This document shows, piece after piece, positions 17,700-26,065 of a DNA stretch of 40,864 nt; positions within the stretch are counted from its first letter, which is position 1; each line of letters starts with the position of its first letter. This stretch comes from Erythrobacter sp. (GTDB taxonomy: Bacteria; Pseudomonadota; Alphaproteobacteria; Sphingomonadales; Sphingomonadaceae). The stretch covers positions 1 to 40,864 of the forward strand of contig JAHEBH010000019.1 of NCBI GenBank assembly GCA_024642335.1. The letters are read 5' to 3'. Made by a program: the position numbers and the translations under genes. Under the pieces are notes generated by a model. That model made no database searches, was not told the DNA's origin, and saw only the letters and a program-made list of their open reading frames with translations.

Positions 17700-18191
17700 A
17701 TGCTAGACGATCCAATCAAGTACGGTCTGCTTGCCGCATTGGCAATCGCGCTACTTATTGCGGCGTTTACCGATATGAAGAGCCGCAAGATCGCCAATTG
17801 GCTGAACGCGGCAACCGCACTGGCGGCACCGGCATTCTGGTGGGCCAGCGGTATGACCCTGTGGCCCGAAGTGGCGATCCAGGTCGGATTGGCCGTGGCC
17901 ACCTTCCTGGTTCTTTCCATACTTTTTGCAATCCGCGCGATGGGCGGCGGCGATGTAAAGCTGCTGACCGCGCTGGCGCTGTGGATAGCACCGGACCATT
18001 TCTGGAAGCTGCTGGTGATGATGGCGCTGCTTGGCGGTGTCCTGACCGTGGTGATGGCAGGCTGGCACGCGATGCGCCGCCAGAAGCACAAGCTTGCCAT
18101 CCCATATGGCGTGGCAATTTCCGCCGCAGGCCTCTGGGTAATCGCATCTTTCTACATTCCTGCTTCCGCTTTCGAAGGAGTTGCGGGGTGA
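17700..18191 (+). CDS. cpaA: Prepilin peptidase CpaA/TadV (A24 family)
   Basis: Inner-membrane aspartic peptidase that cleaves the leader of Flp pilin and pseudopilins in Tad pili. It has 163 residues, the short form without the methylase domain. The two catalytic Asp are D25 (FTDMKSRKI) and D85 (GGGDVKLL). Four to five membrane helices are predicted. ATG 17700 follows a GGGGA ribosome binding site. It opens the pilus cluster, 75 nt before cpaB. No pilin substrate gene lies within the window. Confidence 0.92.
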   Translation: MLDDPIKYGLLAALAIALLIAAFTDMKSRKIANWLNAATALAAPAFWWASGMTLWPEVAIQVGLAVATFLVLSILFAIRAMGGGDVKLLTALALWIAPDHFWKLLVMMALLGGVLTVVMAGWHAMRRQKHKLAIPYGVAISAAGLWVIASFYIPASAFEGVAG

Positions 18192-18266
18192 ACCTCATTT
18201 TAACCAATTCCAACGTATGCGGTGGAAACCTTAACCGCTTGCACCACTAAGGGGGCTTGAAGCACC

Positions 18267-19349
18267 ATGGACAAGAAGAAGCTCATTTTGCTGCTCGGAG
18301 CGCTGATCGTAGCGGTCGGCACTGCCTTTGCTGCCCGGAGCATGTTTGCCGGAGCGGCCTCGCCGCAGGCCGAAGCAGCCCCAGTAGAACCACAGGGACC
18401 CAAGGTCCTGGTGGCCAAGCGTGGCCTTCCGATTGGCACGATCATCACTGCCGATGCCGTCAGCTACCAGCTGTGGCCGCAAGAGCTGGTGCAGGATGCC
18501 TATTTCATCGACGGTGAATCCAACATGGAAGCACTGCTCGGCACCGTTGTGCGCCACGCCGTCACGGCTGGTGAACCGGTGACCCAGGGCTCGCTTGTTT
18601 CTCCTGGCGATCGCGGCTTCCTTGCCGCGGCGCTTGGCCCGGGCATGCGTGCAGTGACCATTGCCGTTTCCGCCAAGACCGGCGTGGCAGGCTTCGTCTT
18701 CCCGGGCGACCGGATCGACCTGATGCTGACGCAGGCCATCACCAGTGAAGAACAATCGCTGCAGACTACCGAAACGATTCTGCAGAACCTGCGCGTGCTC
18801 GCCACCGACCAGTCGACCGAAACCACGACGACCGAAGATGGCCGCACCGTTGTGAGCGCATTCCGTACCGTTACGCTGGAAGTGACCCCGCGCATCGCCG
18901 AGAAGATCGCCGTTGCCGAAACCATGGGCACGCTCAGCCTTGCGCTGCGCTCGATTGCCGACAGCCAGGCCGAACTCGAACGCTCGATCGCCGCCGGTGA
19001 AATCGATGTCCCCGATGATGCTACGGTAGAGGAAGAGGAACGCATCATTCGCCAGGCCGTTGCCCGTCCTCGTGATGGTGCCACGACCTTCGTCACTGGT
19101 GCCGACGTATCGCGCTTCCAGCGCCGTTCGCAGACCCCCAGGTCTGACAGCGCGAACACTGCCAGCGCACCCATGTCCCAGGGCGTGAGCGCCCCGGCCA
19201 GGCCCGCAGGTCCGGCAGTCCGCGTAACCCGCGGCCAGTCCACCACGGTCACACCGGTCGGCAGCTCGGGTGCCATCCTGCATGGTCAGGAACGCGCCAT
19301 CGGCGAGGCCGCGCCCAACATGGGCCTCGGCATTTCGACCCTGCGGTGA
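18267..19349 (+). CDS. cpaB: Flp pilus assembly protein CpaB/RcpC
   Basis: Periplasmic Tad-pilus component thought to stabilise or cap the secretin channel. It has 360 residues. The N-terminal signal or anchor (KKKLILLLGALIVAVGTAFA) is followed by an SAF domain (about 45-115; VLVAKRGLPIGTIITADAV) and the RcpC domain with VAGFVFPGDRIDLML. The last 90 residues are rich in Ser, Pro, Thr and Arg and are likely disordered. A good AGGGGG ribosome binding site precedes ATG 18267. Its stop overlaps a GTG in the cpaC frame. Confidence 0.93.
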   Translation: MDKKKLILLLGALIVAVGTAFAARSMFAGAASPQAEAAPVEPQGPKVLVAKRGLPIGTIITADAVSYQLWPQELVQDAYFIDGESNMEALLGTVVRHAVTAGEPVTQGSLVSPGDRGFLAAALGPGMRAVTIAVSAKTGVAGFVFPGDRIDLMLTQAITSEEQSLQTTETILQNLRVLATDQSTETTTTEDGRTVVSAFRTVTLEVTPRIAEKIAVAETMGTLSLALRSIADSQAELERSIAAGEIDVPDDATVEEEERIIRQAVARPRDGATTFVTGADVSRFQRRSQTPRSDSANTASAPMSQGVSAPARPAGPAVRVTRGQSTTVTPVGSSGAILHGQERAIGEAAPNMGLGISTLR

Positions 19350-19417
19350 TCGCCATGACCAACCAGACTTTGAACAGCAATCCCGCCAATCCCAACGGAT
19401 ACACAGCTAGGGGCAAG

Positions 19418-20992
19418 ATGATGAAAAGCCGCCTTTTCAAGACAGCGCTGACCGCCGCGTGTGCGATAGCACCTTTGGCTGCCGTGCCTGCGGGCACCGC
19501 CCAGGCACAGACGGTTGCCAGCCCGGCACAGGACATTGTCCTGTCGATCGGACGCGGTGAACTGATCACGGTTCCCAGCAACATGGCCGATATCTTCGTC
19601 GCCAACGAACAGATTGCCGACGTGCAGGTGAAATCACAGCGCCAGCTGTTCATCTTCGGCCTGTCGGGCGGTGAGACCACGATCTACGCCAGCAATGCTG
19701 CAGGCGACATCATCTGGTCTGCCAATATCCGCGTGGGTTCCAACATCGACAGCATCGACCAGATGCTGGCGCTGGCGATGCCCGACGCGCAGATCAATGT
19801 CGCGACCATGGGAACCAACACCGTTCTATTGACCGGTACCGTGGCGGCTCCTGAAGATGCGGCAGAAGCTGAACGTCTTGTCTCCGCGTTTGTCGGCGAG
19901 GCATCCAATGTGATTTCACGCCTGCGGATGGCAACCCCGCTGCAGGTCAACCTGCGCGTACGTTTTGCCGAAGTAAGCCGTTCGCTGGTTCGCGCCATTG
20001 GCATGAACCTGACCACGGTCGACGATTCGAGCGGCTTCAAGTTCGGTATCGGCCAGGGCCGCGGCCCGTTCTCGCAGGTTGTGCCGTCCTATGTCGATCC
20101 CTCGACCGGCCAGCGCGTGCCGCTTGGTCCGCTTGCAACCGGCTCCAACTTCGAAGGCCAGGGGTTTAACATTATCGACCAGATCGAAGGTGGTACAACG
20201 CTGGGCGGTTTCGGCCGCATGCTTGGCCTCGATATTGGCGGAGCACTGGATCTTGCTGAGCGCGAAGGCCTGGTGACTATCTTGTCCGAACCGAACCTGG
20301 CAGCCCTTTCGGGTGAAACGGCAGAGTTTCTCGCCGGTGGCGAATTTCCGATCCCCAGCAGCCAGGGCCTCGGCTCGGTCAGCATCGAATACAAGAATTA
20401 CGGTGTCAGCCTTGCCTATACGCCTACCGTTCTCTCCAACGGCCGCATTTCCATCCGCGTACGACCGGAAGTGTCGGAACTGACCAGCCAGGGTGCAGTG
20501 ACGCTGAATGGCTTCAACGTCCCGGGCCTTACCATCCGCCGCGCGGAAACCACGGTAGAGCTGGGCTCGGGACAGAGCTTCATGATCGCCGGTCTGCTGA
20601 GCAACACTGCTGCGAGCACGATCGATCGCGCTCCGGGTCTTGGTGAGATTCCCATCCTTGGCAATCTCTTCAAGTCGTCCGAATTCCGCCGCGGCGAAAC
20701 CGAGCTTGTGATCGTGGTGACGCCTTACCTGGTCGAGCCTGTGAACGATCGCGATATCCGCCTGCCGACCGATGGCTTCAATGCGTCTTCGGCAGCAGAA
20801 CAGTTCCTGCTTAACCGCGAGCATAATGGTGTCAGCGGCGCGACCCGCCCGATGCCGCGCGCGGCTGACCAGACCCCGGCCAATCCGCAAGTCAGCCTCG
20901 ATGCCCAGTCGGGCGAGGCGCTGGCTTCGGGTGCAACCGGTTCCAACGAACAAACCGCCGAGGCAGCAGCGCCCGGCTTCAGCCTGAACTGA
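19418..20992 (+). CDS. cpaC: Tad pilus secretin CpaC/RcpA
   Basis: Outer-membrane secretin through which the Flp pilus exits. It has 524 residues from the chosen start. A signal peptide (MMKSRLFKTALTAACAIAPL, cleaved near TAQA) is followed by the N-terminal pilus/BON-type domain (about 35-180) and the secretin core with VTILSEPNLAALSGETAEFLAGGEFPIP and the closing PGLGEIPILGNLFKS and TELVIVVTPYLVEP. The frame is also open from GTG 19346 (GTGA overlap with cpaB) and ATG 19355. I prefer ATG 19418 because it has AGGGG just upstream and puts the signal peptide at the N-terminus. The C-terminal 70 residues are low in complexity. Confidence 0.92.
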   Translation: MMKSRLFKTALTAACAIAPLAAVPAGTAQAQTVASPAQDIVLSIGRGELITVPSNMADIFVANEQIADVQVKSQRQLFIFGLSGGETTIYASNAAGDIIWSANIRVGSNIDSIDQMLALAMPDAQINVATMGTNTVLLTGTVAAPEDAAEAERLVSAFVGEASNVISRLRMATPLQVNLRVRFAEVSRSLVRAIGMNLTTVDDSSGFKFGIGQGRGPFSQVVPSYVDPSTGQRVPLGPLATGSNFEGQGFNIIDQIEGGTTLGGFGRMLGLDIGGALDLAEREGLVTILSEPNLAALSGETAEFLAGGEFPIPSSQGLGSVSIEYKNYGVSLAYTPTVLSNGRISIRVRPEVSELTSQGAVTLNGFNVPGLTIRRAETTVELGSGQSFMIAGLLSNTAASTIDRAPGLGEIPILGNLFKSSEFRRGETELVIVVTPYLVEPVNDRDIRLPTDGFNASSAAEQFLLNREHNGVSGATRPMPRAADQTPANPQVSLDAQSGEALASGATGSNEQTAEAAAPGFSLN

Positions 20993-21006
20993 GAGAGGTG
21001 AACGCA

Positions 21007-21654
21007 ATGACTCTTCAGATGAAACGCGCGGCCGCAACGGCCATCGCTCTCTCGCTGGCAACAGGCCTTGGGGCCTGCAGCCCGGTGATGAATGTCAATT
21101 CGTCGGTAAACAGTGTGAACCAGCCGGTGGTTGAACGCTCCAACTTCACGCTTGACCTGATGGCAGGCGGCAGTGGCCTGACCGTTCCGGAACAGGCTCG
21201 TCTGGCGGACTGGTTCGAGACACTGGACGTTGGCTATGGTGATCGCATCTCGATCGACGATCCGCTCTCCAGCGCCGCCGTGCTCGAAGATGTAGCCGCC
21301 GTGGCCAGCCGCTATGGCCTTCTGATCGAACAGGGTGCGCCGGTAACGGTGGGCTATGTCGATCCCGGCAATGTCCGCGTGGTGGTGACCCGTTCGACCG
21401 CAAATGTGCCGAACTGCCCCAACTGGTCGGATCGTGCATCGGGCAATCTGGGCAACAACACCTCGCCCAATTACGGCTGTGCGGTGAATTCGAACCTGGC
21501 GGCGATGATCGCCAATCCCGAGCACCTGCTGGAAGGTGCCGCGGGAACTGGCGACACGATCGTCATGAGTTCGACCAAGGCCATCGCATCTTACCGCGAA
21601 GCTGCGCCGACCGGTGCAGAAGGACTGGCTGAAATCTCGAGCGAAGGGAACTGA
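21007..21654 (+). CDS. cpaD: Pilus assembly lipoprotein CpaD
   Basis: Lipoprotein of the alphaproteobacterial Tad system that helps place or stabilise the secretin in the outer membrane. It has 215 residues. The signal peptide ends in the lipobox LGAC (Cys24). The CpaD domain includes FTLDLMAGGSGLTVPEQARL, VRVVVTRSTANVPNCPNWSD and the Cys in NYGCAVNSNLAAMIANPEHL; the two Cys of this region probably form a disulfide. ATG 21007 sits 8 nt after AGAGAGG; a GTG at 20998 is inside that site and is less likely. It lies between cpaC and cpaE, each a few bases away. Confidence 0.9.
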   Translation: MTLQMKRAAATAIALSLATGLGACSPVMNVNSSVNSVNQPVVERSNFTLDLMAGGSGLTVPEQARLADWFETLDVGYGDRISIDDPLSSAAVLEDVAAVASRYGLLIEQGAPVTVGYVDPGNVRVVVTRSTANVPNCPNWSDRASGNLGNNTSPNYGCAVNSNLAAMIANPEHLLEGAAGTGDTIVMSSTKAIASYREAAPTGAEGLAEISSEGN

Positions 21655-21657
21655 TAG

Positions 21658-22956
21658 ATGAGCACCTCGTGGAAATCCGGTCCGATGGGCAATCGCGACC
21701 CTTTCGCCGCCTATATCTGCGACGAAAGTGCACTGGACGTCTTGCGCCCGGTGGTTGTCGAGATGGGCTGGCAGCCTGAGAAATGTAACAAGGGTGGCCT
21801 TCGTAACGCGATCCAGTCACTGTCGATCTCGGCAAGCCCGGCCATCCTCATGGTCGATCTGTCCGAGAGCGGCGACCCGCTGAACGACATCAACGGCCTT
21901 GCCGAGGTTTGCGAACCCGGCACGGTGGTGATCGCCATAGGCCAGGTCAATGACGTTCGCCTCTATCGCGACCTTCTGGCCAGCGGCATTAACGACTATC
22001 TGCTCAAGCCGCTTTCGGCTGGTGCGCTGCGCGATTGCCTCACCCAGGCACAGGCCGTGTTCAGCTCGCCGCGCGGTGGCGATGGCGACGAAGAACGCCC
22101 GCACGTGTCCACTGCCATTGTCGGAACGCGCGGCGGCGTGGGTGCCTCCACCCTCGCGACCTCGCTCGCCTGGTTGTTCTCTGTGGAGCACGAACGCTCG
22201 ACAGCACTGCTCGACCTGGACGTGCATTTCGGCACGGGCGCACTGGCACTGGATCTGGAACCGGGCCGCGGCCTGACTGACGCGATCGATAATCCCAGCC
22301 GCATCGACGGCCTGTTCATCGAACGCGCCATGATCCGCGCCAATGACCGGCTCGCCATCATGTCTGCCGAAGCGCCGATCAGCGCTCCGGTCATGACCGA
22401 CGGCACTGCCTTCCAGCAGCTGGAAGAAGAGTTCCGCCAGGCCTTTGACATGACGGTGATCGATCTGCCGCGCAACATGCTGATCAACTTCCCGCACCTG
22501 CTTGCCGATGTGAATGTGGTCACGCTGGTGACGGAAATGACGCTTGCCTCGGCGCGCGACACGATCCGCATCCTGTCCTGGCTCAAGTCCCACGCACCGA
22601 ATGTCCAGCCAATGATTGTGTGCAACAAGTTGCAGACCGGTGCGAGCGAGATCAGCAAGGCCGATTTCGAAGCCTCGATCGAACGCAAGATCAATTTCTC
22701 GATCCCGTTCGACCAGAAGGCCTCTGCCAATGCTGCCAAGCTGGGCAAATCCTATGTCGAAGCCAACCGTAATTCAAAATCGGCAGCTGCGATCCGCGAC
22801 GTCGCCAAGGCGATCATGGGCGCTGCGGACGAAGACGGTGCCAGCTTCGAGGACGCCGGCAAGGGCACTTCCCTGCTCGGCAAGTTCGATCTGAAGTCGA
22901 TCATGTCGAAGAAGGACAAGGCAGGTTCAGCCAAGGCTGACGAACCGGTCGATTAA
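21658..22956 (+). CDS. cpaE: Pilus localisation ATPase CpaE/TadZ
   Basis: MinD/ParA-like ATPase that places the Tad pilus machine at a cell pole. It has 432 residues. The N-terminal half (about 15-135) is a receiver-like domain with D67 and K117 at the equivalents of phosphorylation-site residues; it is atypical and need not be phosphorylated. The P-loop is VGTRGGVGASTLA (from 156), where Arg replaces the usual deviant Walker-A Lys of MinD (KGGVG), as in other CpaE proteins. LLDLDVHFG and VIDLPRNM are the Walker A' and B regions. It starts 3 nt after cpaD. The motor gene cpaF, normally next, is absent. Confidence 0.92.
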   Translation: MSTSWKSGPMGNRDPFAAYICDESALDVLRPVVVEMGWQPEKCNKGGLRNAIQSLSISASPAILMVDLSESGDPLNDINGLAEVCEPGTVVIAIGQVNDVRLYRDLLASGINDYLLKPLSAGALRDCLTQAQAVFSSPRGGDGDEERPHVSTAIVGTRGGVGASTLATSLAWLFSVEHERSTALLDLDVHFGTGALALDLEPGRGLTDAIDNPSRIDGLFIERAMIRANDRLAIMSAEAPISAPVMTDGTAFQQLEEEFRQAFDMTVIDLPRNMLINFPHLLADVNVVTLVTEMTLASARDTIRILSWLKSHAPNVQPMIVCNKLQTGASEISKADFEASIERKINFSIPFDQKASANAAKLGKSYVEANRNSKSAAAIRDVAKAIMGAADEDGASFEDAGKGTSLLGKFDLKSIMSKKDKAGSAKADEPVD

Positions 22957-22964
22957 TCCGGATT

Positions 22965-22986
22965 GGTCGGCCCTGCGGGGCCGGCC
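22965..22986 (+). other. Stem-loop between cpaE and tadB
   Basis: GGTCGGCCC pairs with GGGCCGGCC (9 bp, one G-T wobble) around a TGCG tetraloop, 8 nt after the cpaE stop. A TTTTT run follows only about 20 nt later, so it is not a standard terminator. It may limit readthrough from cpaE into tadB or protect a processed 3' end. It sits exactly where cpaF would be expected. Confidence 0.5.
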
Positions 22987-23028
22987 AGCCACCAAGTTTG
23001 CGTTTTTCTGGAAGAGCAAGGGCAAGAC

Positions 23029-24000
23029 ATGAGCATTATCCAGCTTCTGTTAGTGGCGGGCGGCATGATGGGATTGCTGATCCTGGGCTACGTGATTGTC
23101 ACTTCGCCCTCCACCGGCAAGGAAAGCCAGCGCCGCTTGCTGGCCTTGCGCTACCGTCATTCGGAGAGCACGACCGACAAGGTTGAATCGCAGCTCAAGA
23201 AGGCAATCGCCGCGCGCAAGCCCAAGCGCCACAAGGTTGCTGGTTCGGATTCCCGCATCCAGGCCCTGGCAATGCGGCTCGAGCGGACCGGCAAAAACTG
23301 GACGGTGACGCAATATCTCTACACCTCGCTGGGCATCGCCCTGGGTGTAGCAGCCCTGCTGATGCTGCAGACGGGTGCCGTTCCCCTTTCGCTGGGCGTT
23401 GGCATGCTGTTCGGTGGCGGTCTGCCGCACATGGCGGTCAATTTCCTCATCAAGCGCAGGACCAATTCGTTCAACGCCAAGTTCCCCGAGGGTATCGAAC
23501 TGCTCGTCCGTGGCCTTCGATCCGGCCTTCCGGTAACCGAGACGCTGTCCGTGGTGGCACAAGAAGTCCCCGGCCCAGTAGGTGCGGAATTCCGCGGCGT
23601 GGTAGAGCGCATCAAGATCGGCCGCACGATGGAGGAAGCGCTGCAGGAAGCTGCCAACAAGCTGGGCACGGCCGAATTCCAGTTTTTCGTCATCACGCTG
23701 GCCATCCAGCGCGAGACCGGCGGTAATCTGGCCGAAACGCTGTCCAACCTGGCAGATGTGCTGCGCAAGCGCGCCCAGATGAAGCTCAAGATCAAGGCCA
23801 TGAGCTCCGAATCGAAGGCTTCGGCCTATATCGTCGGTGCCCTGCCCTTCATCGTGTTCACAATGATCTACATGGTGAACCCCAACTATATTGGCGGATT
23901 CTTCGAAGACGACCGCCTTATCGTAGCCGGCCTGGGCGGCCTGACGTGGATGAGCATCGGTGCCTTCATCATGGCCAAGATGGTCAGTTTCGAAGTCTGA
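23029..24000 (+). CDS. tadB: Tad pilus inner-membrane platform protein TadB
   Basis: Inner-membrane platform protein of the Tad pilus and GspF/PilC homologue that works with the CpaF motor. It has 323 residues. An N-terminal helix (about 3-24), a basic cytoplasmic linker, two central helices (about 100-145), a T2SSF domain (about 160-285; FPEGIELLVRGLRSGLPVTE, QRETGGNLAETLSNLADVLR) and two C-terminal helices are seen. ATG 23029 has AAGGG upstream; an open GTG at 22963 overlaps the stem-loop and is unlikely. TadC follows after 19 nt. Confidence 0.92.
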   Translation: MSIIQLLLVAGGMMGLLILGYVIVTSPSTGKESQRRLLALRYRHSESTTDKVESQLKKAIAARKPKRHKVAGSDSRIQALAMRLERTGKNWTVTQYLYTSLGIALGVAALLMLQTGAVPLSLGVGMLFGGGLPHMAVNFLIKRRTNSFNAKFPEGIELLVRGLRSGLPVTETLSVVAQEVPGPVGAEFRGVVERIKIGRTMEEALQEAANKLGTAEFQFFVITLAIQRETGGNLAETLSNLADVLRKRAQMKLKIKAMSSESKASAYIVGALPFIVFTMIYMVNPNYIGGFFEDDRLIVAGLGGLTWMSIGAFIMAKMVSFEV

Positions 24001-24019
24001 GCGAGGAAAGTTTGAGACA

Positions 24020-25021
24020 ATGATAAATCCCGCATCAGGACCTACACTTCTCGGCGTCGACGTCATCCTGGTCGGCACGTTGCTGGCTGGCTTTGCCGCC
24101 GCGGCAGTGCTGTTTGCCGTCTATACTGCGGTCACGATCAGGGATCCGATGGCCAAGCGCGTCAAATCGCTCAATGACAGGCGCGCCGAACTCAAATCTG
24201 GCATGATCACCGCTGGCTCCAGAAAGCGTCAGAGCCTTGTCCGTCGCAACGATACGACCGACCGGGTGAAGGAAGCCATGCAGGGCATGAAGGTCCTGCA
24301 GGAGAGCCAGGTCAAGATGATCCAGAAGAAGCTGGCACAGGCCGGTTTTCGCAACAAGGAATGGGCCGTCGTCGTGCTGTTCGCGCGCATGGTGCTGCCG
24401 GTTGTGTTTGGCCTTGTTGGCGTGGTTGTATTCTATTGGACGGACGTCTTCCCCGAATGGTCCAGCTTCAAACGCTTCATGGGTTTTGCTGCCCTGGTAG
24501 TGCTCGGGTACAAGGGACCGGAAATCTATCTCAAGAACATCGCCGGCAAGCGTACAAAAGCGATCCAGAAAGGCCTGCCCGACGCGCTCGACCTGCTGGT
24601 GATTTGCGCCGAGGCCGGTCTTACCGTTGACGCCGCCTTCAACCGCGTGGCCAAGGAACTTGGCCGGGCCTACCCGGAACTGGGCGACGAATTCACCCTG
24701 ACCGCGATAGAACTCGCCTTCCTGACGGAGCGTCGGCAGGCATTCGAAAACCTCGCCTATCGCGTGGACCTCGATGCCATGCGCGGCGTGGTGACGACGA
24801 TGATCCAGACCGAACGCTACGGTACGCCGCTTGCCTCGGCCCTGCGCGTGCTCTCCGCCGAATTCCGCAACGAGCGCATGATGCGTGCCGAAGAAAAGGC
24901 CGCTCGCCTGCCCGCGATCATGACGGTTCCGCTGATCCTGTTCATCCTGCCGGTGCTGTTCGTCGTGATCCTTGGTCCGGCAGCCTGTTCGATCTCGGAC
25001 TCCTTCATCAACCGCGAATAG
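24020..25021 (+). CDS. tadC: Tad pilus inner-membrane platform protein TadC
   Basis: Second inner-membrane platform protein, a partner of TadB. It has 333 residues. The layout is an N-terminal helix (about 15-38), a basic linker, two helices (about 113-165), a T2SSF domain (about 185-300; LPDALDLLVICAEAGLTVDA, MIQTERYGTPLASALRVLSA) and a last helix (VPLILFILPVLFVVILG). It ends the cluster and is followed within 20 nt by a strong intrinsic terminator. TadD and the minor pilin genes that often follow are not here. Confidence 0.92.
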   Translation: MINPASGPTLLGVDVILVGTLLAGFAAAAVLFAVYTAVTIRDPMAKRVKSLNDRRAELKSGMITAGSRKRQSLVRRNDTTDRVKEAMQGMKVLQESQVKMIQKKLAQAGFRNKEWAVVVLFARMVLPVVFGLVGVVVFYWTDVFPEWSSFKRFMGFAALVVLGYKGPEIYLKNIAGKRTKAIQKGLPDALDLLVICAEAGLTVDAAFNRVAKELGRAYPELGDEFTLTAIELAFLTERRQAFENLAYRVDLDAMRGVVTTMIQTERYGTPLASALRVLSAEFRNERMMRAEEKAARLPAIMTVPLILFILPVLFVVILGPAACSISDSFINRE

Positions 25022-25040
25022 GGGCGAAAGTCCCGAAAGA

Positions 25041-25076
25041 AAAAGGCTCCGCCGTACTACCGGGGGAGCCTTTTCT
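25041..25076 (+). terminator. Intrinsic terminator of the Tad cluster
   Basis: AAAAGGCTCC and GGAGCCTTTT form a perfect 10-bp stem around a 14-nt loop, with TTTTCTCTTA on the 3' side, 19 nt after the tadC stop. It is the clearest terminator in the window. Confidence 0.88.
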
Positions 25077-25101
25077 CTTAGTGCCTCAATCAGCGTGCCG
25101 C

Positions 25102-25153
25102 TTAGAGCGCTTTCCGATCATTCCGGCACCGGGACGGCCGGAAAGTGCTCTAA
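25102..25153. repeat. Inverted repeat with 15-bp arms, possible alphaproteobacterial palindromic element
   Basis: TTAGAGCGCTTTCCG (25102-25116) and CGGAAAGTGCTCTAA (25139-25153) are inverted copies with one G-T type mismatch, around a 22-nt GC-rich centre. Similar AGAGCG-CTTTCC palindromes are scattered in alphaproteobacterial genomes (from general knowledge, not searched). It lies 3 nt from the stop of the methyltransferase gene, so on the minus strand it could also act as a 3'-end hairpin, though no U-tract follows. Confidence 0.55.
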
Positions 25154-25156
25154 GTC

Positions 25157-25930
25157 TCAGAGGGGTTTTTCGGCCCTTGTCGCGATGAAGGGATCGAACA
25201 GCTTGCCGATTTCGTCGAATTCGGCCCAATTGTCTTCGAACAGATGGGTAAGTTGCAGTCCGGCTCGTAACTGGCTACCGATCTGCGTTTCCAAAGTGTG
25301 GCTGAAACATAGCGTCGGGTCATCGGCGAGCATCTTCTGGCGCTCTTCCTCAGGCAGTTCGAAGTCGGAGTAGGGAAGCGAATGGCGTGCCACCAGCTCG
25401 CCGCGATCCATTGCCAGCTGATCGAACACGAAGAACACAGGGTTATAAAAGCCCGTCATCAGGATCCCGCCAGGGCGCAGCACACGCGCACATTCGCGCC
25501 AAACGGGAAGGACTTCCGGCGCGTATGCCGTCGAGCAGGGATTAAAGACAAGATCGAAACTGGCGTCTTTGAAACAGGAAAGGTCGTGCATGTAGCCCTG
25601 CACCGTCCGAATGTTCAGACCCTCGCGATCCGCCACTTCCCGTTCACGGGCCAGTTGTCCTTCCGAGGCATCGAAGCACGTAACATTCGCCCCTGCTGCC
25701 GCGAAGACCGGACATTGTTGGCCACCCCCCGATGCAAGGCCCAGCAGGTCCTTGCCGGAAATCTCACCGAACCAATCGCGTGGAACAGGTTTTGTTGGCG
25801 TGAGCAGGACTTCCCAAGTTCCCTCCCGCGCGCGAGCAATCGTCCGCGCATCGACCGGAAGTGTCCATTCGTCTCCATCGGCAACCCGCTTGTCCCAGCC
25901 TCGCCGATTATGGTCGCATGCATCTTCCAT
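25157..25930 (-). CDS. Class I SAM-dependent methyltransferase
   Basis: Predicted small-molecule methyltransferase of the Methyltransf_11 type. It has 257 residues. Motif I is DLLGLASGGGQQCPVFAAAG (61-80), where the GLASGGG loop binds S-adenosylmethionine, followed by the acidic motif II end VTCFDASEGQL. The post-motif segment SFDLVFNPCSTAYAPEVLPV and ECARVLRPGGILMTGFYNP complete the fold. The substrate is unknown. It follows the GH3 gene on the same strand after 135 nt, but its function gives no reason to assign it to the glucan locus. Confidence 0.85.
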   Translation of the reverse strand: MEDACDHNRRGWDKRVADGDEWTLPVDARTIARAREGTWEVLLTPTKPVPRDWFGEISGKDLLGLASGGGQQCPVFAAAGANVTCFDASEGQLAREREVADREGLNIRTVQGYMHDLSCFKDASFDLVFNPCSTAYAPEVLPVWRECARVLRPGGILMTGFYNPVFFVFDQLAMDRGELVARHSLPYSDFELPEEERQKMLADDPTLCFSHTLETQIGSQLRAGLQLTHLFEDNWAEFDEIGKLFDPFIATRAEKPL

Positions 25931-26065
25931 GAACTATCCTACATTCCGGTGACCGCATCCTGCCCATACGCTTTTCACCATATGCAGTTCTAGCGTTTGA
26001 CTGACAGCTTTCCATAGTCCGGAAATTGCGTGGTAAGCCGGTACCCGCCGCAGCATTCGCACACC

